From Actinobacillus suis ATCC 33415 (lineage in GTDB: Bacteria > Pseudomonadota > Gammaproteobacteria > Enterobacterales > Pasteurellaceae), in contig NZ_CP009159.1 of NCBI RefSeq assembly GCF_000739435.1, positions 558,001 to 622,000 of the forward strand: a DNA stretch of 64,000 bases, in the 5' to 3' direction. Shown one piece after another: positions 46,405-55,481 of the stretch (within the stretch, counting starts at the first letter, position 1; every line of letters starts with the position of its first letter). The translations under genes were made by a program, and so were the position numbers. The notes below the pieces were generated by a model. That model was not told where the DNA came from. It saw nothing but the letters and a program-made list of their open reading frames with translations, and made no database searches.

Positions 46405-48119
46405 TGAATAAACTGGTTAATCATCCTAAGTATTCTATTGCTCGCCGCATTGGATCTTATTTTCTCGTCATGATCGCGTTTGCCTCTTTAATTAGTGGTA
46501 TTTCATTAGGCATTATGTGGAGTAATAAATCTGATGCGGGGTTGATTAATGTTTCCGGCTCATTGCGGATGCAGAGTTATCGTTTCCTCTACGAAATGGA
46601 GCATCATCCGCAATCTATTCCGACTCGTTTAAATGAATATCGTCAAAGTTTGAATTCGCCTGAAATTCAAGATTCTTTAGCGCATAAATGCCTGTTACCG
46701 AAAGAAGTTACAGAGGCTTATGTCAAGCTGCAAGAAAGCTGGCAAGAAATGGAATCTTTTATCGTTAAGCGAGATAGAAGCTCTTATGAAGCCAATATTG
46801 AGGGGTATGCGAACCAAGTTAATAATTTCGTATGGTTGTTACAAGAATTTGTTGAGCTAAAATTAAAGGTGGCAATTGGCGTGATTGCGGTTTCTATGCT
46901 ATTGATTATTGCCTTAGCTTATTTTGGCGTATGGTACACTCGAAAACGCATTATTAGACCGCTTGACCAGCTAGTGACAGCAAGCCAACAAGTAAAAAAC
47001 GAAGATTTTGACCATATTCAGCTAGCGGTAAATGAGCCGAACGAATTAGGGTTTCTTTCTTCCGCATTTACCCAAATGGCAAGCGATTTAGCTAAATTAT
47101 ATGCTTCTCTTGAAGAGAAAGTTGAGGATAAGACCCGCCGTTTGATGTCGGTAAATCGTTCTCTGTTGGTATTATTCCAATGTTCTCAGCTGTTAACGGC
47201 AAAGCCGGTTAATCAAAACGTCTTATTTCAAGTGTTACAAACTGTGCTTGATAATGAACAATTACGTGGAATTGAGATTCAAGTGTATGGAGCGGATTAT
47301 TGGAATGTGACCATTGATAATGCACCGGCACAAGATTGGCGTTATAACGAAATCGCCATAGAAAACGAGAAAATTGCGTTATTACGTTGGAAACCATCGT
47401 TATTGTGTCCTGATGAACGTTTAATCCAAAACGTATCGGAAATGATTGGGCGTAGCCTGTATGTTGTGCAAGTGCAGAAACAGCAACAACAGTTAGTATT
47501 GATGGAAGAGCGCTCAATTATTGCACGAGAACTGCATGACTCATTAGCGCAATCACTGACGTTTTTTAAAATCCAAGTGAGTCTATTAAAACGTAATGGT
47601 GAAACCAAACAAGATTGGGAAAAACAAAAAGCGATCTTAGATGACTTTGAAAAAGCGCTGAATGAAGCATATAGTCAGTTACGAGAGTTACTTTCTACGT
47701 TCCGTTTGACTATTGAGGAGGCTAATCTTACTCATGCATTGGAGCGAGTATTAGATTCATTACGTATTCGAACATCGGCTCAAATTCGTCTGAATTGTAA
47801 ACTCCCTTCACAAATTTTTAGTGCGCAGCAACAAGTTCATGCTTTACAGATTGTGCGTGAAGCGGTGATTAATGCGATTAAACACGCTAATGCGAGCGCA
47901 ATCGATGTGATTGCTGAAACTAATGCGGATGGTGAACATTGCTTGATTATTCGTGACAACGGCAAAGGCATTGCAAGCGATATTGAGCCGGAAGGGCATT
48001 ATGGGCTGACGATCATGAAAGAACGCACCGCTGAGTTAAAAGGCGAGTTTAGTATCAAGAACCGTTTGGAAGGTGGTGTTGAGGTCATGGTTGTATTACC
48101 AAATATGATTACCGCATAA
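46404..48119 (+). CDS. narQ: Nitrate/nitrite sensor histidine kinase NarQ
   Basis: NarQ is an inner membrane kinase that phosphorylates NarP/NarL in response to nitrate or nitrite. The 571-residue product has two membrane helices (about 17-37 and 153-176) around a periplasmic domain with the P-box-like SGSLRMQSYRFLYEMEHH, a HAMP domain, a central signalling region and HisKA_3 with the phosphorylated His in RELHDSLAQSL (about 380). The ATPase domain carries NAIKHANA and DNGKGI. No response regulator is adjacent. Confidence 0.94.
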   Translation: MNKLVNHPKYSIARRIGSYFLVMIAFASLISGISLGIMWSNKSDAGLINVSGSLRMQSYRFLYEMEHHPQSIPTRLNEYRQSLNSPEIQDSLAHKCLLPKEVTEAYVKLQESWQEMESFIVKRDRSSYEANIEGYANQVNNFVWLLQEFVELKLKVAIGVIAVSMLLIIALAYFGVWYTRKRIIRPLDQLVTASQQVKNEDFDHIQLAVNEPNELGFLSSAFTQMASDLAKLYASLEEKVEDKTRRLMSVNRSLLVLFQCSQLLTAKPVNQNVLFQVLQTVLDNEQLRGIEIQVYGADYWNVTIDNAPAQDWRYNEIAIENEKIALLRWKPSLLCPDERLIQNVSEMIGRSLYVVQVQKQQQQLVLMEERSIIARELHDSLAQSLTFFKIQVSLLKRNGETKQDWEKQKAILDDFEKALNEAYSQLRELLSTFRLTIEEANLTHALERVLDSLRIRTSAQIRLNCKLPSQIFSAQQQVHALQIVREAVINAIKHANASAIDVIAETNADGEHCLIIRDNGKGIASDIEPEGHYGLTIMKERTAELKGEFSIKNRLEGGVEVMVVLPNMITA

Positions 48120-48141
48120 TTTTTATAAAGGAAGGCACTAA

Positions 48142-48660
48142 ATGCAGATTCGAAAATCGACGGAAGCGGATTTCGAAACCATTTTAAATATTTACAATCA
48201 AGCGATTCCGACTCATCAAATTACGGCGGATTTGGAATTGGCGACCCCGATTAATCGCCGAGCTTGGTTTGATTTTCATTTAACCAGCGAACAATACCCG
48301 ATTTGGACGGTAGAAGACGAAAACGGCATTGCCGGCTGGTTTAGCTTTTCGCCGTTTTACGAGCGACCGGCGTTTGTGCATACCTCTGAAATTAGTATTT
48401 ATTTAGACGGTAGTGCTAAAGGTAAAGGCTACGGTTCGAAGATCATCAAGTTTATGCAAGCGGAAATGCTGAAACATAATATTCATACTCTGATGGCATA
48501 CGTGTTCGAATTGAATCAAATCAGCCAAAATCTAATGCGTAAGCACGGCTTTGAACAGTGGGGCAGATTTCCGCATATTGCCAATATGGGCAAAGATGAA
48601 CAAGGGCAGGACAAATGGCGTACGTTATTGATGATGTCTTATCAAAAAGGCATTGAATAA
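48142..48660 (+). CDS. GNAT N-acetyltransferase, phosphinothricin-acetyltransferase-like
   Basis: A 172-residue acetyl-CoA-dependent acetyltransferase. The acetyl-CoA motif is SAKGKGYGSKIIKFMQAEM and the C-terminal MRKHGFEQWG is typical. Relatives (Pat/MnaT) acetylate amino acids such as methionine sulfone; the substrate here is unknown. AAGGAAGG precedes the ATG. The stop joins an AAGCGGTC uptake core, and rdgB follows 39 bases later. Confidence 0.9.
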   Translation: MQIRKSTEADFETILNIYNQAIPTHQITADLELATPINRRAWFDFHLTSEQYPIWTVEDENGIAGWFSFSPFYERPAFVHTSEISIYLDGSAKGKGYGSKIIKFMQAEMLKHNIHTLMAYVFELNQISQNLMRKHGFEQWGRFPHIANMGKDEQGQDKWRTLLMMSYQKGIE

Positions 48661-48699
48661 GCGGTCATTTTTTATCAAATTTTTGCAAAAGGATCATAA

Positions 48700-49296
48700 A
48701 TGGAACAAACTAAAGTCGTGTTAGCCACAGGAAATAAAGGTAAAGTCAAAGAAATGGCGGATGTATTAGCGCAATTTGGCTTTGATGTGGTGGCGCAAAG
48801 TGAATTCGGTATTGAATCACCGGAAGAAACCGGTTTGACTTTCGTTGAAAATGCGTTGTTAAAAGCACGTTATGCTTCAAAAATGACCGGATTACCGGCA
48901 ATTGCAGATGACTCAGGTTTAGCTGTAGACGCACTGGGTGGCGCACCGGGGCTTTATTCCGCCCGTTATGCAGGTGAAGACGGCAATGATGAGGCAAATC
49001 GCAAAAAATTATTAGCCGAACTGCAAAATGTTGCGGATGAAAAACGTGGGGCGAAATTTGTAAGTTGTATCGTTTTTCTGCAACACGAAACTGATCCGAC
49101 ACCGAAAATTGCCTTAGGCGAATGTTTCGGTGAAATTTTACGTGAAGAACGCGGTCAAAACGGTTTTGGTTATGATTCGCTGTTTTTCTACCCGCCTAAA
49201 AATTGTAGTTTTGCCGAGTTGGAAACCAGCGAGAAAAAGCAAATTTCACACCGTGCGATTGCATTGGATGTATTAAAACAACAGTTACTAAAGTAA
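48700..49296 (+). CDS. rdgB: dITP/XTP pyrophosphatase (RdgB/HAM1)
   Basis: RdgB removes deaminated purine nucleotides (dITP, XTP) from the pool. The 198-residue product has [16 protein letters not shown] at the N-terminus, the metal-binding [20 protein letters not shown] and the C-terminal [12 protein letters not shown] and [18 protein letters not shown] precedes the ATG. Confidence 0.97.
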   Translation: MEQTKVVLATGNKGKVKEMADVLAQFGFDVVAQSEFGIESPEETGLTFVENALLKARYASKMTGLPAIADDSGLAVDALGGAPGLYSARYAGEDGNDEANRKKLLAELQNVADEKRGAKFVSCIVFLQHETDPTPKIALGECFGEILREERGQNGFGYDSLFFYPPKNCSFAELETSEKKQISHRAIALDVLKQQLLK

Positions 49297-49323
49297 GCGA
49301 AGTCACGTTTACGAGGAGAAAAT

Positions 49324-49644
49324 ATGATTATTACCACCACACCAACAATTGATGGTCATCAAATCACTGAATATAAAGGTTTAGTGTTTGGCGAAGTGGT
49401 TTCCGGTGCGAATTTTATTCGTGATTTTTTTGCGAGTATTACCGATGTGATTGGCGGGCGTTCGGGCGCTTACGAAAGCAAGTTAAATAGTGCCAGACAA
49501 GAAGCGTTAGCCGAATTGGAAAAAGAAGCGAAACGTGTCGGTGCCAATGCAGTGGTGGGTGTTTCAATGGAATATCAATCAATGGGCGGCGATAAAGGTA
49601 TGTTTATTGTGGTCGCAACCGGCACGGCAGTGGTGATTCGTTAA
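49324..49644 (+). CDS. ybjQ: YbjQ family protein (UPF0145)
   Basis: A 106-residue heavy-metal-binding-like UPF0145 protein with [40 protein letters not shown] and [16 protein letters not shown]. Members form pentamers; function unknown. GAGGAG precedes the ATG. Likely co-transcribed with rdgB. Confidence 0.93.
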   Translation: MIITTTPTIDGHQITEYKGLVFGEVVSGANFIRDFFASITDVIGGRSGAYESKLNSARQEALAELEKEAKRVGANAVVGVSMEYQSMGGDKGMFIVVATGTAVVIR

Positions 49645-49708
49645 ATCTAATAGATTGTACGAATCCAAGCGGTCATTTTTTACCGCTATTTTGCAAATGT
49701 TCCTATAA

Positions 49709-49738
49709 AAAATCCCCGCATTTGGCGGGGATTTTTGT
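49709..49738. terminator. Bidirectional terminator between ybjQ and fhs
   Basis: AAAAATCCCCGC and GCGGGGATTTTT around ATTTG; T-runs on both strands serve convergent genes. Confidence 0.9.
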
Positions 49739-49749
49739 AAGCGTTATGG

Positions 49750-51420
49750 TTAGAATAAACCGGTAATCAAACCGTTTTCATCCACATCAATACGATTTGC
49801 CGCCGGCACTTTCGGTAAGCCCGGCATACGCATAATGCTACCGCAAATCGCAACGATAAAGCCGGCACCGGCAGAGACGCTAATACTACGTACGGTAACA
49901 GTAAAACCGCTTGGGCAACCAAGTAATTTGGCATTATCGCTTAATGAGTATTGTGTTTTCGCCATACAAATCGGTAATTTATCTAAACCTAATTTTTCCA
50001 GATTTTTAATTTCCGCTAAGGCTTCGGCACTAAAATTCACATCATCCGCACCATAGATTTTTTGTGCGATCGCTTTGATCTTGTTTTGCACGCTTTCATT
50101 TACGTCATAGACGAAATTAAAACGGTTCTCTTGTTCATCAATCGCTTTTAACACTTTTTGTGCTAAGTCCACACCACCGGCGCCGCCTTTACCCCAAACT
50201 TCAGTGAGCGATACTTCCACGCCTTGTTTCGCACAAGCGGTCTGAATTAGGGCTAATTCTGCATCAGTATCTGACACAAAGCGGTTTAATGCGACCACAA
50301 CCGGTAAGCCGAATACATTTTTGAGGTTACTGATATGTTTAAGCAGATTAGGTAAACCTTGTTGTAAAGCGGTTAAATTTTCTTCAGCTAAATTCGCTTT
50401 TTCAACACCGCCGTTATATTTCAGCGCTTTTACCGTGGCAACGACCACCGCCACATCCGGTTTAAGATCAGCTAAACGGCATTTAATATCACAGAATTTT
50501 TCTGCACCTAAGTCCGCACCGAAACCGGCTTCTGTTACTGCATAATCACCTAAATGTAATGCTAAACGTGTTGCGGTAACCGAGTTACAACCGTGAGCGA
50601 TATTGGCAAACGGGCCACCGTGAATAAAGGCAGGGCTGCCTTCAATCGTTTGTACTAAATTCGGTTTAATCGCATCTTTTAATAATGCCGCCATTGCCCC
50701 ATGCGCATTTAAATCTTTCGCATAAACCGGCTGTTTATCTTTAGTGTAAGCGACTAAGATATTACCTAAACGCGTTTTTAAATCAGCAAGATCTTTCGCT
50801 AAACAGAAAATTGCCATCACTTCTGAAGCTACGGTAATATCGAAACCGTCCGGACGAATCACGCCATCGGTCGGATTGCCTAAACCCCCCAATACGTTAC
50901 GTAATTGACGATCATTCATATCAATAACACGTCGCCATAACACACGTTTGGTATCAATATTTAACGCATTGCCTTGGTAGATATGGTTATCCAATAACGC
51001 TGCTAAGAGGTTATTGGCACTGGTAATGGCGTGGAAATCGCCGGTAAAGTGTAGGTTGATATCTTCCATCGGCAACACTTGTGCATAACCGCCGCCGGCC
51101 GCACCGCCTTTCACGCCGAATACCGGACCTAACGACGGCTCACGTGCCGCAACCACAGCATTTTTACCAAGTTGATTTAACGCATCGGTTAAACCGATAG
51201 TGACGGTCGTTTTGCCTTCGCCTGCCGGCGTCGGGTTAATCGCAGTCACTAAAATTAATTTACCGTTTTTAGCCGGTAATTTAAACGCATCTGTAGGGTT
51301 AATTTTTGCTTTATATTTGCCGTATTGTTCAATTTGATCGGCATTTAAACCTAATTTTTCCGCAATTTTATTAATCGGCTGCATAATGGCAGCTTGAGCA
51401 ATTTCTACATCGCTTTTCAT
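49750..51420 (-). CDS. fhs: Formate-tetrahydrofolate ligase
   Basis: Fhs makes 10-formyl-THF from formate, ATP and THF, feeding one-carbon metabolism. The 556-residue product has the P-loop [19 protein letters not shown] and conserved segments [41 protein letters not shown] and the C-terminal [24 protein letters not shown] precedes the ATG. Presence of fhs fits a facultative organism producing formate by pyruvate formate-lyase. Confidence 0.97.
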   Translation of the reverse strand: MKSDVEIAQAAIMQPINKIAEKLGLNADQIEQYGKYKAKINPTDAFKLPAKNGKLILVTAINPTPAGEGKTTVTIGLTDALNQLGKNAVVAAREPSLGPVFGVKGGAAGGGYAQVLPMEDINLHFTGDFHAITSANNLLAALLDNHIYQGNALNIDTKRVLWRRVIDMNDRQLRNVLGGLGNPTDGVIRPDGFDITVASEVMAIFCLAKDLADLKTRLGNILVAYTKDKQPVYAKDLNAHGAMAALLKDAIKPNLVQTIEGSPAFIHGGPFANIAHGCNSVTATRLALHLGDYAVTEAGFGADLGAEKFCDIKCRLADLKPDVAVVVATVKALKYNGGVEKANLAEENLTALQQGLPNLLKHISNLKNVFGLPVVVALNRFVSDTDAELALIQTACAKQGVEVSLTEVWGKGGAGGVDLAQKVLKAIDEQENRFNFVYDVNESVQNKIKAIAQKIYGADDVNFSAEALAEIKNLEKLGLDKLPICMAKTQYSLSDNAKLLGCPSGFTVTVRSISVSAGAGFIVAICGSIMRMPGLPKVPAANRIDVDENGLITGLF

Positions 51421-51521
51421 TCATCCTCCAGTGTGGCAAACGTTTGCTTTTTAAAACTACGCTAGAATATGCTAAAATCTATCTAAAATAAAGAACTGTA
51501 ACAGCTATTTAACAAAAAAAG

Positions 51522-51968
51522 ATGACGAATCAATTAACGCCAAACTTTTGGCAGACAAAAAGCCTACTTGAAATGAATGATGCGGAATGGGAAGCATTGT
51601 GTGACGGTTGTGGAAAATGTTGTTACCGCAAATATATTCAAGGCAGAGGAAAGCGAGAGCGTTTGTATTATACTTCGGTCGCTTGTAATTTACTGGACGT
51701 GGATAACGGACGTTGTACCAATTATCCGAATCGTTTCAAAATTGAACGGGATTGTACCAAATTAACCAAGAAAAATTTGCCTGATTTCGGTTGGTTGCCG
51801 AAAACTTGTGCTTATCGTTTACTTTATGAAGGTAAGCCGTTATTTGATTGGCATCCGTTGATCTCTAACGATCCGCAATCGGTAAAAAAAGCGAATATTC
51901 TCATTCCAAACGGCATTCACGAAAAAGATGTGATAGATTGGTTTGAATTTGTGATTGATGAGGTTTAA
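51522..51968 (+). CDS. ycgN: YcgN family cysteine-cluster protein (UPF0260)
   Basis: A 148-residue UPF0260 protein with the cysteine cluster CDGCGKCCYRK (residues 28-34) and further Cys in VACNLLDVDNGRCTNY, ERDCTKL and PKTCAYR. This pattern suggests metal or Fe-S binding; the role is unknown. The ribosome site is weak (AAAAAAAG). An uptake-signal terminator follows. Confidence 0.9.
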   Translation: MTNQLTPNFWQTKSLLEMNDAEWEALCDGCGKCCYRKYIQGRGKRERLYYTSVACNLLDVDNGRCTNYPNRFKIERDCTKLTKKNLPDFGWLPKTCAYRLLYEGKPLFDWHPLISNDPQSVKKANILIPNGIHEKDVIDWFEFVIDEV

Positions 51969-51972
51969 GCTA

Positions 51973-52020
51973 ATAAGCGGTCATATTTTGTAAAAATTTT
52001 GCAAAATATGACCGCTTGTT
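51973..52020. terminator. Perfect inverted uptake-signal pair after ycgN
   Basis: AAGCGGTCATATTTTG and CAAAATATGACCGCTT are perfect 16-base arms followed by GTTATTT. Confidence 0.75.
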
Positions 52021-52058
52021 ATTTGGATAATTTTAATAATGATAAGAGGGCAAACACA

Positions 52059-52808
52059 ATGAAAACAGCATTAGTCACTGGGGCAACAGCAGGATTTGGC
52101 TTAGCCATTTGTAAATTACTGATTAAATCAGGTTATAAAGTGATTGGTACCGGCAGACGTAAAGAACGTCTTGCCGAGCTACATTCGCAATTAGGTAATA
52201 ATTTCTTACCGCTTGCATTTGATATTCGCGATGAAGAGGCAACCACTCAAGCCTTAAATAATCGCCCGGCAGGCTGGCAAACAGTCGATTTATTAGTCAA
52301 CAATGCCGGATTAGCGTTAGGGTTGGAACCAGCTTATAAAACCGATTTAAAAGATTGGTATCAAATGATCGATACTAATATTAAAGGGCTGGTGACGGTT
52401 ACCCGTTTGATTTTACCGGAAATGGTAGAACGTAATAGCGGACATATCATCAATTTAGGTTCAATCGCCGGTAATTATCCTTACCCGGGTGGTAATGTTT
52501 ATGGCGGCACAAAAGCTTTCGTTAAACAATTCAGCCTCAATTTACGTGCGGATTTAGCCGGTACGAAAGTGCGTGTAACGAATGTAGAGCCTGGTTTATG
52601 CGGCGGTACGGAATTTTCGAACGTACGCTTTAAAGGCGATGACGACAAAGCGGCAAAAGTATATGAAAACGTGAACTATGTCGCACCGGAAGATATTGCT
52701 AATATTGTGTTATGGCTGAATCAGCAACCGGAACACGTCAATATTAACCGTATTGAAGTGATGCCGACTGCGCAGACTTTCTCACCGCTTGCGGTAGCAA
52801 GAGGGTAG
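52059..52808 (+). CDS. ydfG: Short-chain dehydrogenase YdfG (NADP-dependent 3-hydroxy acid dehydrogenase)
   Basis: A 249-residue classical SDR. Cofactor motif TGATAGFGLAIC, NNAGLALG, catalytic Ser in NLGSIAGNYPYPG and YGGTKAFVKQF (Tyr/Lys) are intact. E. coli YdfG oxidises L-allo-threonine, L-serine and 3-hydroxypropionate-type acids, and reduces malonic semialdehyde. The ATG at 52059 has AAGAGGG upstream; an earlier in-frame ATG at 51999 lies in the hairpin. Confidence 0.93.
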   Translation: MKTALVTGATAGFGLAICKLLIKSGYKVIGTGRRKERLAELHSQLGNNFLPLAFDIRDEEATTQALNNRPAGWQTVDLLVNNAGLALGLEPAYKTDLKDWYQMIDTNIKGLVTVTRLILPEMVERNSGHIINLGSIAGNYPYPGGNVYGGTKAFVKQFSLNLRADLAGTKVRVTNVEPGLCGGTEFSNVRFKGDDDKAAKVYENVNYVAPEDIANIVLWLNQQPEHVNINRIEVMPTAQTFSPLAVARG

Positions 52809-52871
52809 TTCACTTACTAAAAGCGGTCTAAAACAGACCGTTTTTAAATACTAAATAAAAGAAATTTTTAC

Positions 52872-52908
52872 TTGCATATCGTAGAGTTATGTACTATTTT
52901 AATAGTAC
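52872..52908 (+). promoter_or_regulatory. trpB promoter with TrpR operator
   Basis: GTACTA-N6-TAGTAC at 52891-52908 lies in a perfect palindrome (arms TATGTACTAT and ATAGTACATA) and matches the half-sites and spacing of the E. coli TrpR operator. TTGCAT (52872) and TATTTT (52895) are 17 bases apart, so the operator overlaps the -10. Confidence 0.8.
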
Positions 52909-52936
52909 ATAATATTTCTTATAGAGAGAACACGAT

Positions 52937-54127
52937 ATGTCAGACACACTTCTTAATCCTTACTTCGGCGAATTTGGCGGAATGTATGTTCCGGAAATTC
53001 TCGTACCAGTCTTAAAACAACTCGAAGCTGCTTTTGTTGAAGCACAAAATGATCCGTTATTCCAAGCGGAATTTACCGATTTACTTAAAAACTACGCCGG
53101 TCGCCCGACCGCATTAACGCTTTGCCGTAATCTCACCAAAGGAAGTAAAACCAAACTTTATCTTAAACGTGAAGATTTATTACACGGCGGCGCACATAAA
53201 ACCAACCAAGTATTAGGACAAGCCTTGTTAGCAAAACGTATGGGCAAAACTCGCATTATTGCGGAAACCGGTGCCGGACAACACGGGGTGGCAACTGCAT
53301 TGGCGTGTGCAATGTTAGATTTACCTTGTGTGATCTATATGGGGGCTAAAGATGTGGAACGCCAATCACCGAATGTATTCCGTATGCGTTTGATGGGTGC
53401 AGAAGTGATTCCGGTACAAAAAGGCTCTTGCTCATTAAAAGATGCTTGCTGTGAAGCGATGCGTGACTGGGCGGCAAACTATGAAACAACCCATTACTTA
53501 ATTGGTACGGCGGCAGGCCCGCACCCCTTCCCGACTATGGTGCGAGAATTTCAGAAAATGATTGGCGAAGAAACGAAACGCCAAATTTTAGAAAAAGAAA
53601 ACCGCTTACCGGATGCCGTAATTGCAGCTGTAGGTGGCGGATCGAATGCAATCGGTATGTTTGCAGATTTTATTGAGGAAAAAGACGTGCAATTGATCGG
53701 TGTAGAACCGGCTGGCAAAGGGATTGAAACCGGCGAACATGGCGCACCGCTTAAACATGGTACAACCGGGATTTATTTCGGAATGAAATCGCCAATTATG
53801 CAAACTAAGGACGGACAAATCGAGGAATCTTATTCGATCTCGGCAGGTTTAGATTTCCCATCAGTCGGGCCGCAACATGCTTACCTCAATTCAATTGGAC
53901 GAGCAGAGTATGCCTCAATTACCGACCAAGAAGCGTTAGATGCTTTCCAGGCATTAGCACAACATGAAGGCATTATTCCGGCATTAGAAAGTTCACATGC
54001 ATTGGCTTATGCGCTGAAATTAATTGCACAAAATCCGGATAAAAAACAACTTTTGGTAGTCAATCTTTCAGGGCGTGGCGATAAAGATATTTTTACTGTA
54101 GATAAAATTTTAAATGGGGGAAACTAA
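52937..54127 (+). CDS. trpB: Tryptophan synthase beta subunit
   Basis: TrpB condenses indole and serine to tryptophan with PLP. The 396-residue product contains the PLP-Lys segment [35 protein letters not shown] and [12 protein letters not shown]. Preceded by a TrpR-type operator. It overlaps neither neighbour; trpA follows one base after its stop. The remaining trp genes are elsewhere, as in other Pasteurellaceae. Confidence 0.98.
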   Translation: MSDTLLNPYFGEFGGMYVPEILVPVLKQLEAAFVEAQNDPLFQAEFTDLLKNYAGRPTALTLCRNLTKGSKTKLYLKREDLLHGGAHKTNQVLGQALLAKRMGKTRIIAETGAGQHGVATALACAMLDLPCVIYMGAKDVERQSPNVFRMRLMGAEVIPVQKGSCSLKDACCEAMRDWAANYETTHYLIGTAAGPHPFPTMVREFQKMIGEETKRQILEKENRLPDAVIAAVGGGSNAIGMFADFIEEKDVQLIGVEPAGKGIETGEHGAPLKHGTTGIYFGMKSPIMQTKDGQIEESYSISAGLDFPSVGPQHAYLNSIGRAEYASITDQEALDAFQALAQHEGIIPALESSHALAYALKLIAQNPDKKQLLVVNLSGRGDKDIFTVDKILNGGN

Positions 54128-54128
54128 T

Positions 54129-54941
54129 ATGAGCCGTTTTGATACTTTGTTTGCTGATTTAAAAGCAAAAAACGAAGGGGCATTTGTGCCGTTTGTTACC
54201 CTCTGTGATCCGGATTTTGATCGTTCATTTGAGATTATCGAAACACTGATTGCTAACGGTGCAGACGCGTTAGAACTCGGTTTCCCTTTTTCTGATCCAC
54301 TGTTAGATGGGCCGGTGATTCAAGCTGCGAATAAACGTGCATTAGACGGTGGTTACAGCACCGATGCCTGTTTTGAAATGATTGCAAAAATTCGCTCAAA
54401 ATATCCTGAAATTCCGATTGGCTTGCTGCTTTGTGCTAACTTAGTCTTCGTACCAACCCAAGAAGTGTTTTTCAAGCGCTGTGCCGAAACCGGCGTTGAT
54501 GCAGTGTTAATTGCTGATGTGCCGGTACTTGCTGCCGAAGAATTTACGCAAACTGCTAAAAAACATGGTATTCAATCAGTCTTCATTTGTCCGCCGAATG
54601 CGGATCAGGCAACGATTGAACGTATTGCACGTTTAACTGAGGGCTATACCTATTTGGTTTCTCGTGCCGGTGTAACCAGTGCCGAGAACCAAGCTCACGC
54701 TAAAAATTTAGATAACCTTATTGAAAGCCTCAAGCGGTCAAATTCCGCCCCGATTTTGCAAGGCTTTGGAATTGCTAAACCTGAACAAGTCAAAGAAGCA
54801 TTAGCGCTTGGCTGTGATGGTGCGATTTCCGGATCGGCGATTGTGAAAATTATTGAAAGTCATTTAGATAATCAAACGCGTTTACTGGCAGAATTGGCAA
54901 ATTTTGTGACAGCAATGAAAAATGCGACTTATCGCACATAA
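54129..54941 (+). CDS. trpA: Tryptophan synthase alpha subunit
   Basis: TrpA releases indole from indole-3-glycerol phosphate and channels it to TrpB. The 270-residue product has the catalytic Glu in [18 protein letters not shown], Asp in [13 protein letters not shown] and the phosphate-binding [11 protein letters not shown] and SGSAIVKII. The ATG at 54129 is preceded by GGGGGAAAC within the trpB end. Confidence 0.98.
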   Translation: MSRFDTLFADLKAKNEGAFVPFVTLCDPDFDRSFEIIETLIANGADALELGFPFSDPLLDGPVIQAANKRALDGGYSTDACFEMIAKIRSKYPEIPIGLLLCANLVFVPTQEVFFKRCAETGVDAVLIADVPVLAAEEFTQTAKKHGIQSVFICPPNADQATIERIARLTEGYTYLVSRAGVTSAENQAHAKNLDNLIESLKRSNSAPILQGFGIAKPEQVKEALALGCDGAISGSAIVKIIESHLDNQTRLLAELANFVTAMKNATYRT

Positions 54942-54971
54942 ATAATAGATAAATTATTGGGTTAGCTAGAG

Positions 54972-55028
54972 AAAAAATTTGTACCTTAGTAGTGGTTGGG
55001 GTTTACTAAGGTGCAAATTTTTGTTTTT
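54972..55028. terminator. trpBA terminator, bidirectional
   Basis: AAAAATTTG, ACCTTAGTA and TACTAAGGT, CAAATTTTTG form a long stem with T-runs. Confidence 0.85.
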
Positions 55029-55071
55029 GGAAGTGTTGTCGTTAATAAAGTTTGAAATGATAAGTGGTCGA

Positions 55072-55284
55072 TTACTGACGCTCTCTTGCAAATAAGTAGC
55101 CGTTTAAACCTACAATGATCATGTTTAAAATTGCCACAATATAAGCTTTGGTTGTAAAACCATAAAGCACAAATCCTAATCCCCAAACGATATTAGAGAG
55201 ACGCAAAGTTATCATATCTCTAATAAAAAATGAAAGAATAAGAATAAGAACCGAACCATAACTAAGAAATTCAACAATGCTCAT
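55072..55284 (-). CDS. Small inner membrane protein, YgjV-like
   Basis: The 70-residue protein has three hydrophobic segments (about 8-22, 30-46 and 48-64), with RDMITLRLSNIVWGLGFVLY between them, reminiscent of YgjV/CBU_0592-type membrane proteins. Function is unknown. AGGAT precedes the ATG. It is convergent with trpA. Confidence 0.65.
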   Translation of the reverse strand: MSIVEFLSYGSVLILILSFFIRDMITLRLSNIVWGLGFVLYGFTTKAYIVAILNMIIVGLNGYLFARERQ

Positions 55285-55429
55285 CTGTTATCCTGAAATA
55301 AGCTTAAAAATTATAAGGCGGCTATTCTACACAAAAATGAAGCGTTGATATAGCATCTGAAGCTTTTAAAAGCAGTTTAAAAGGATAATTTACAAAAAAA
55401 TTGGCTAAATATTTATACAGTATTATAAT

Positions 55430-55477
55430 AAAAAGGCTGTTTGCTCATTTTGGGCAGGCAGCCTTAATGCTTTTTAT
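55430..55477 (-). terminator. Hairpin upstream of yoaA
   Basis: AAGGCTG and CAGCCTT with inner TGC/GCA pairs; read on the minus strand it ends in a T-run. It lies in the yoaA leader and could alternatively affect yoaA. Confidence 0.4.
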
Positions 55478-55481
55478 ATAT

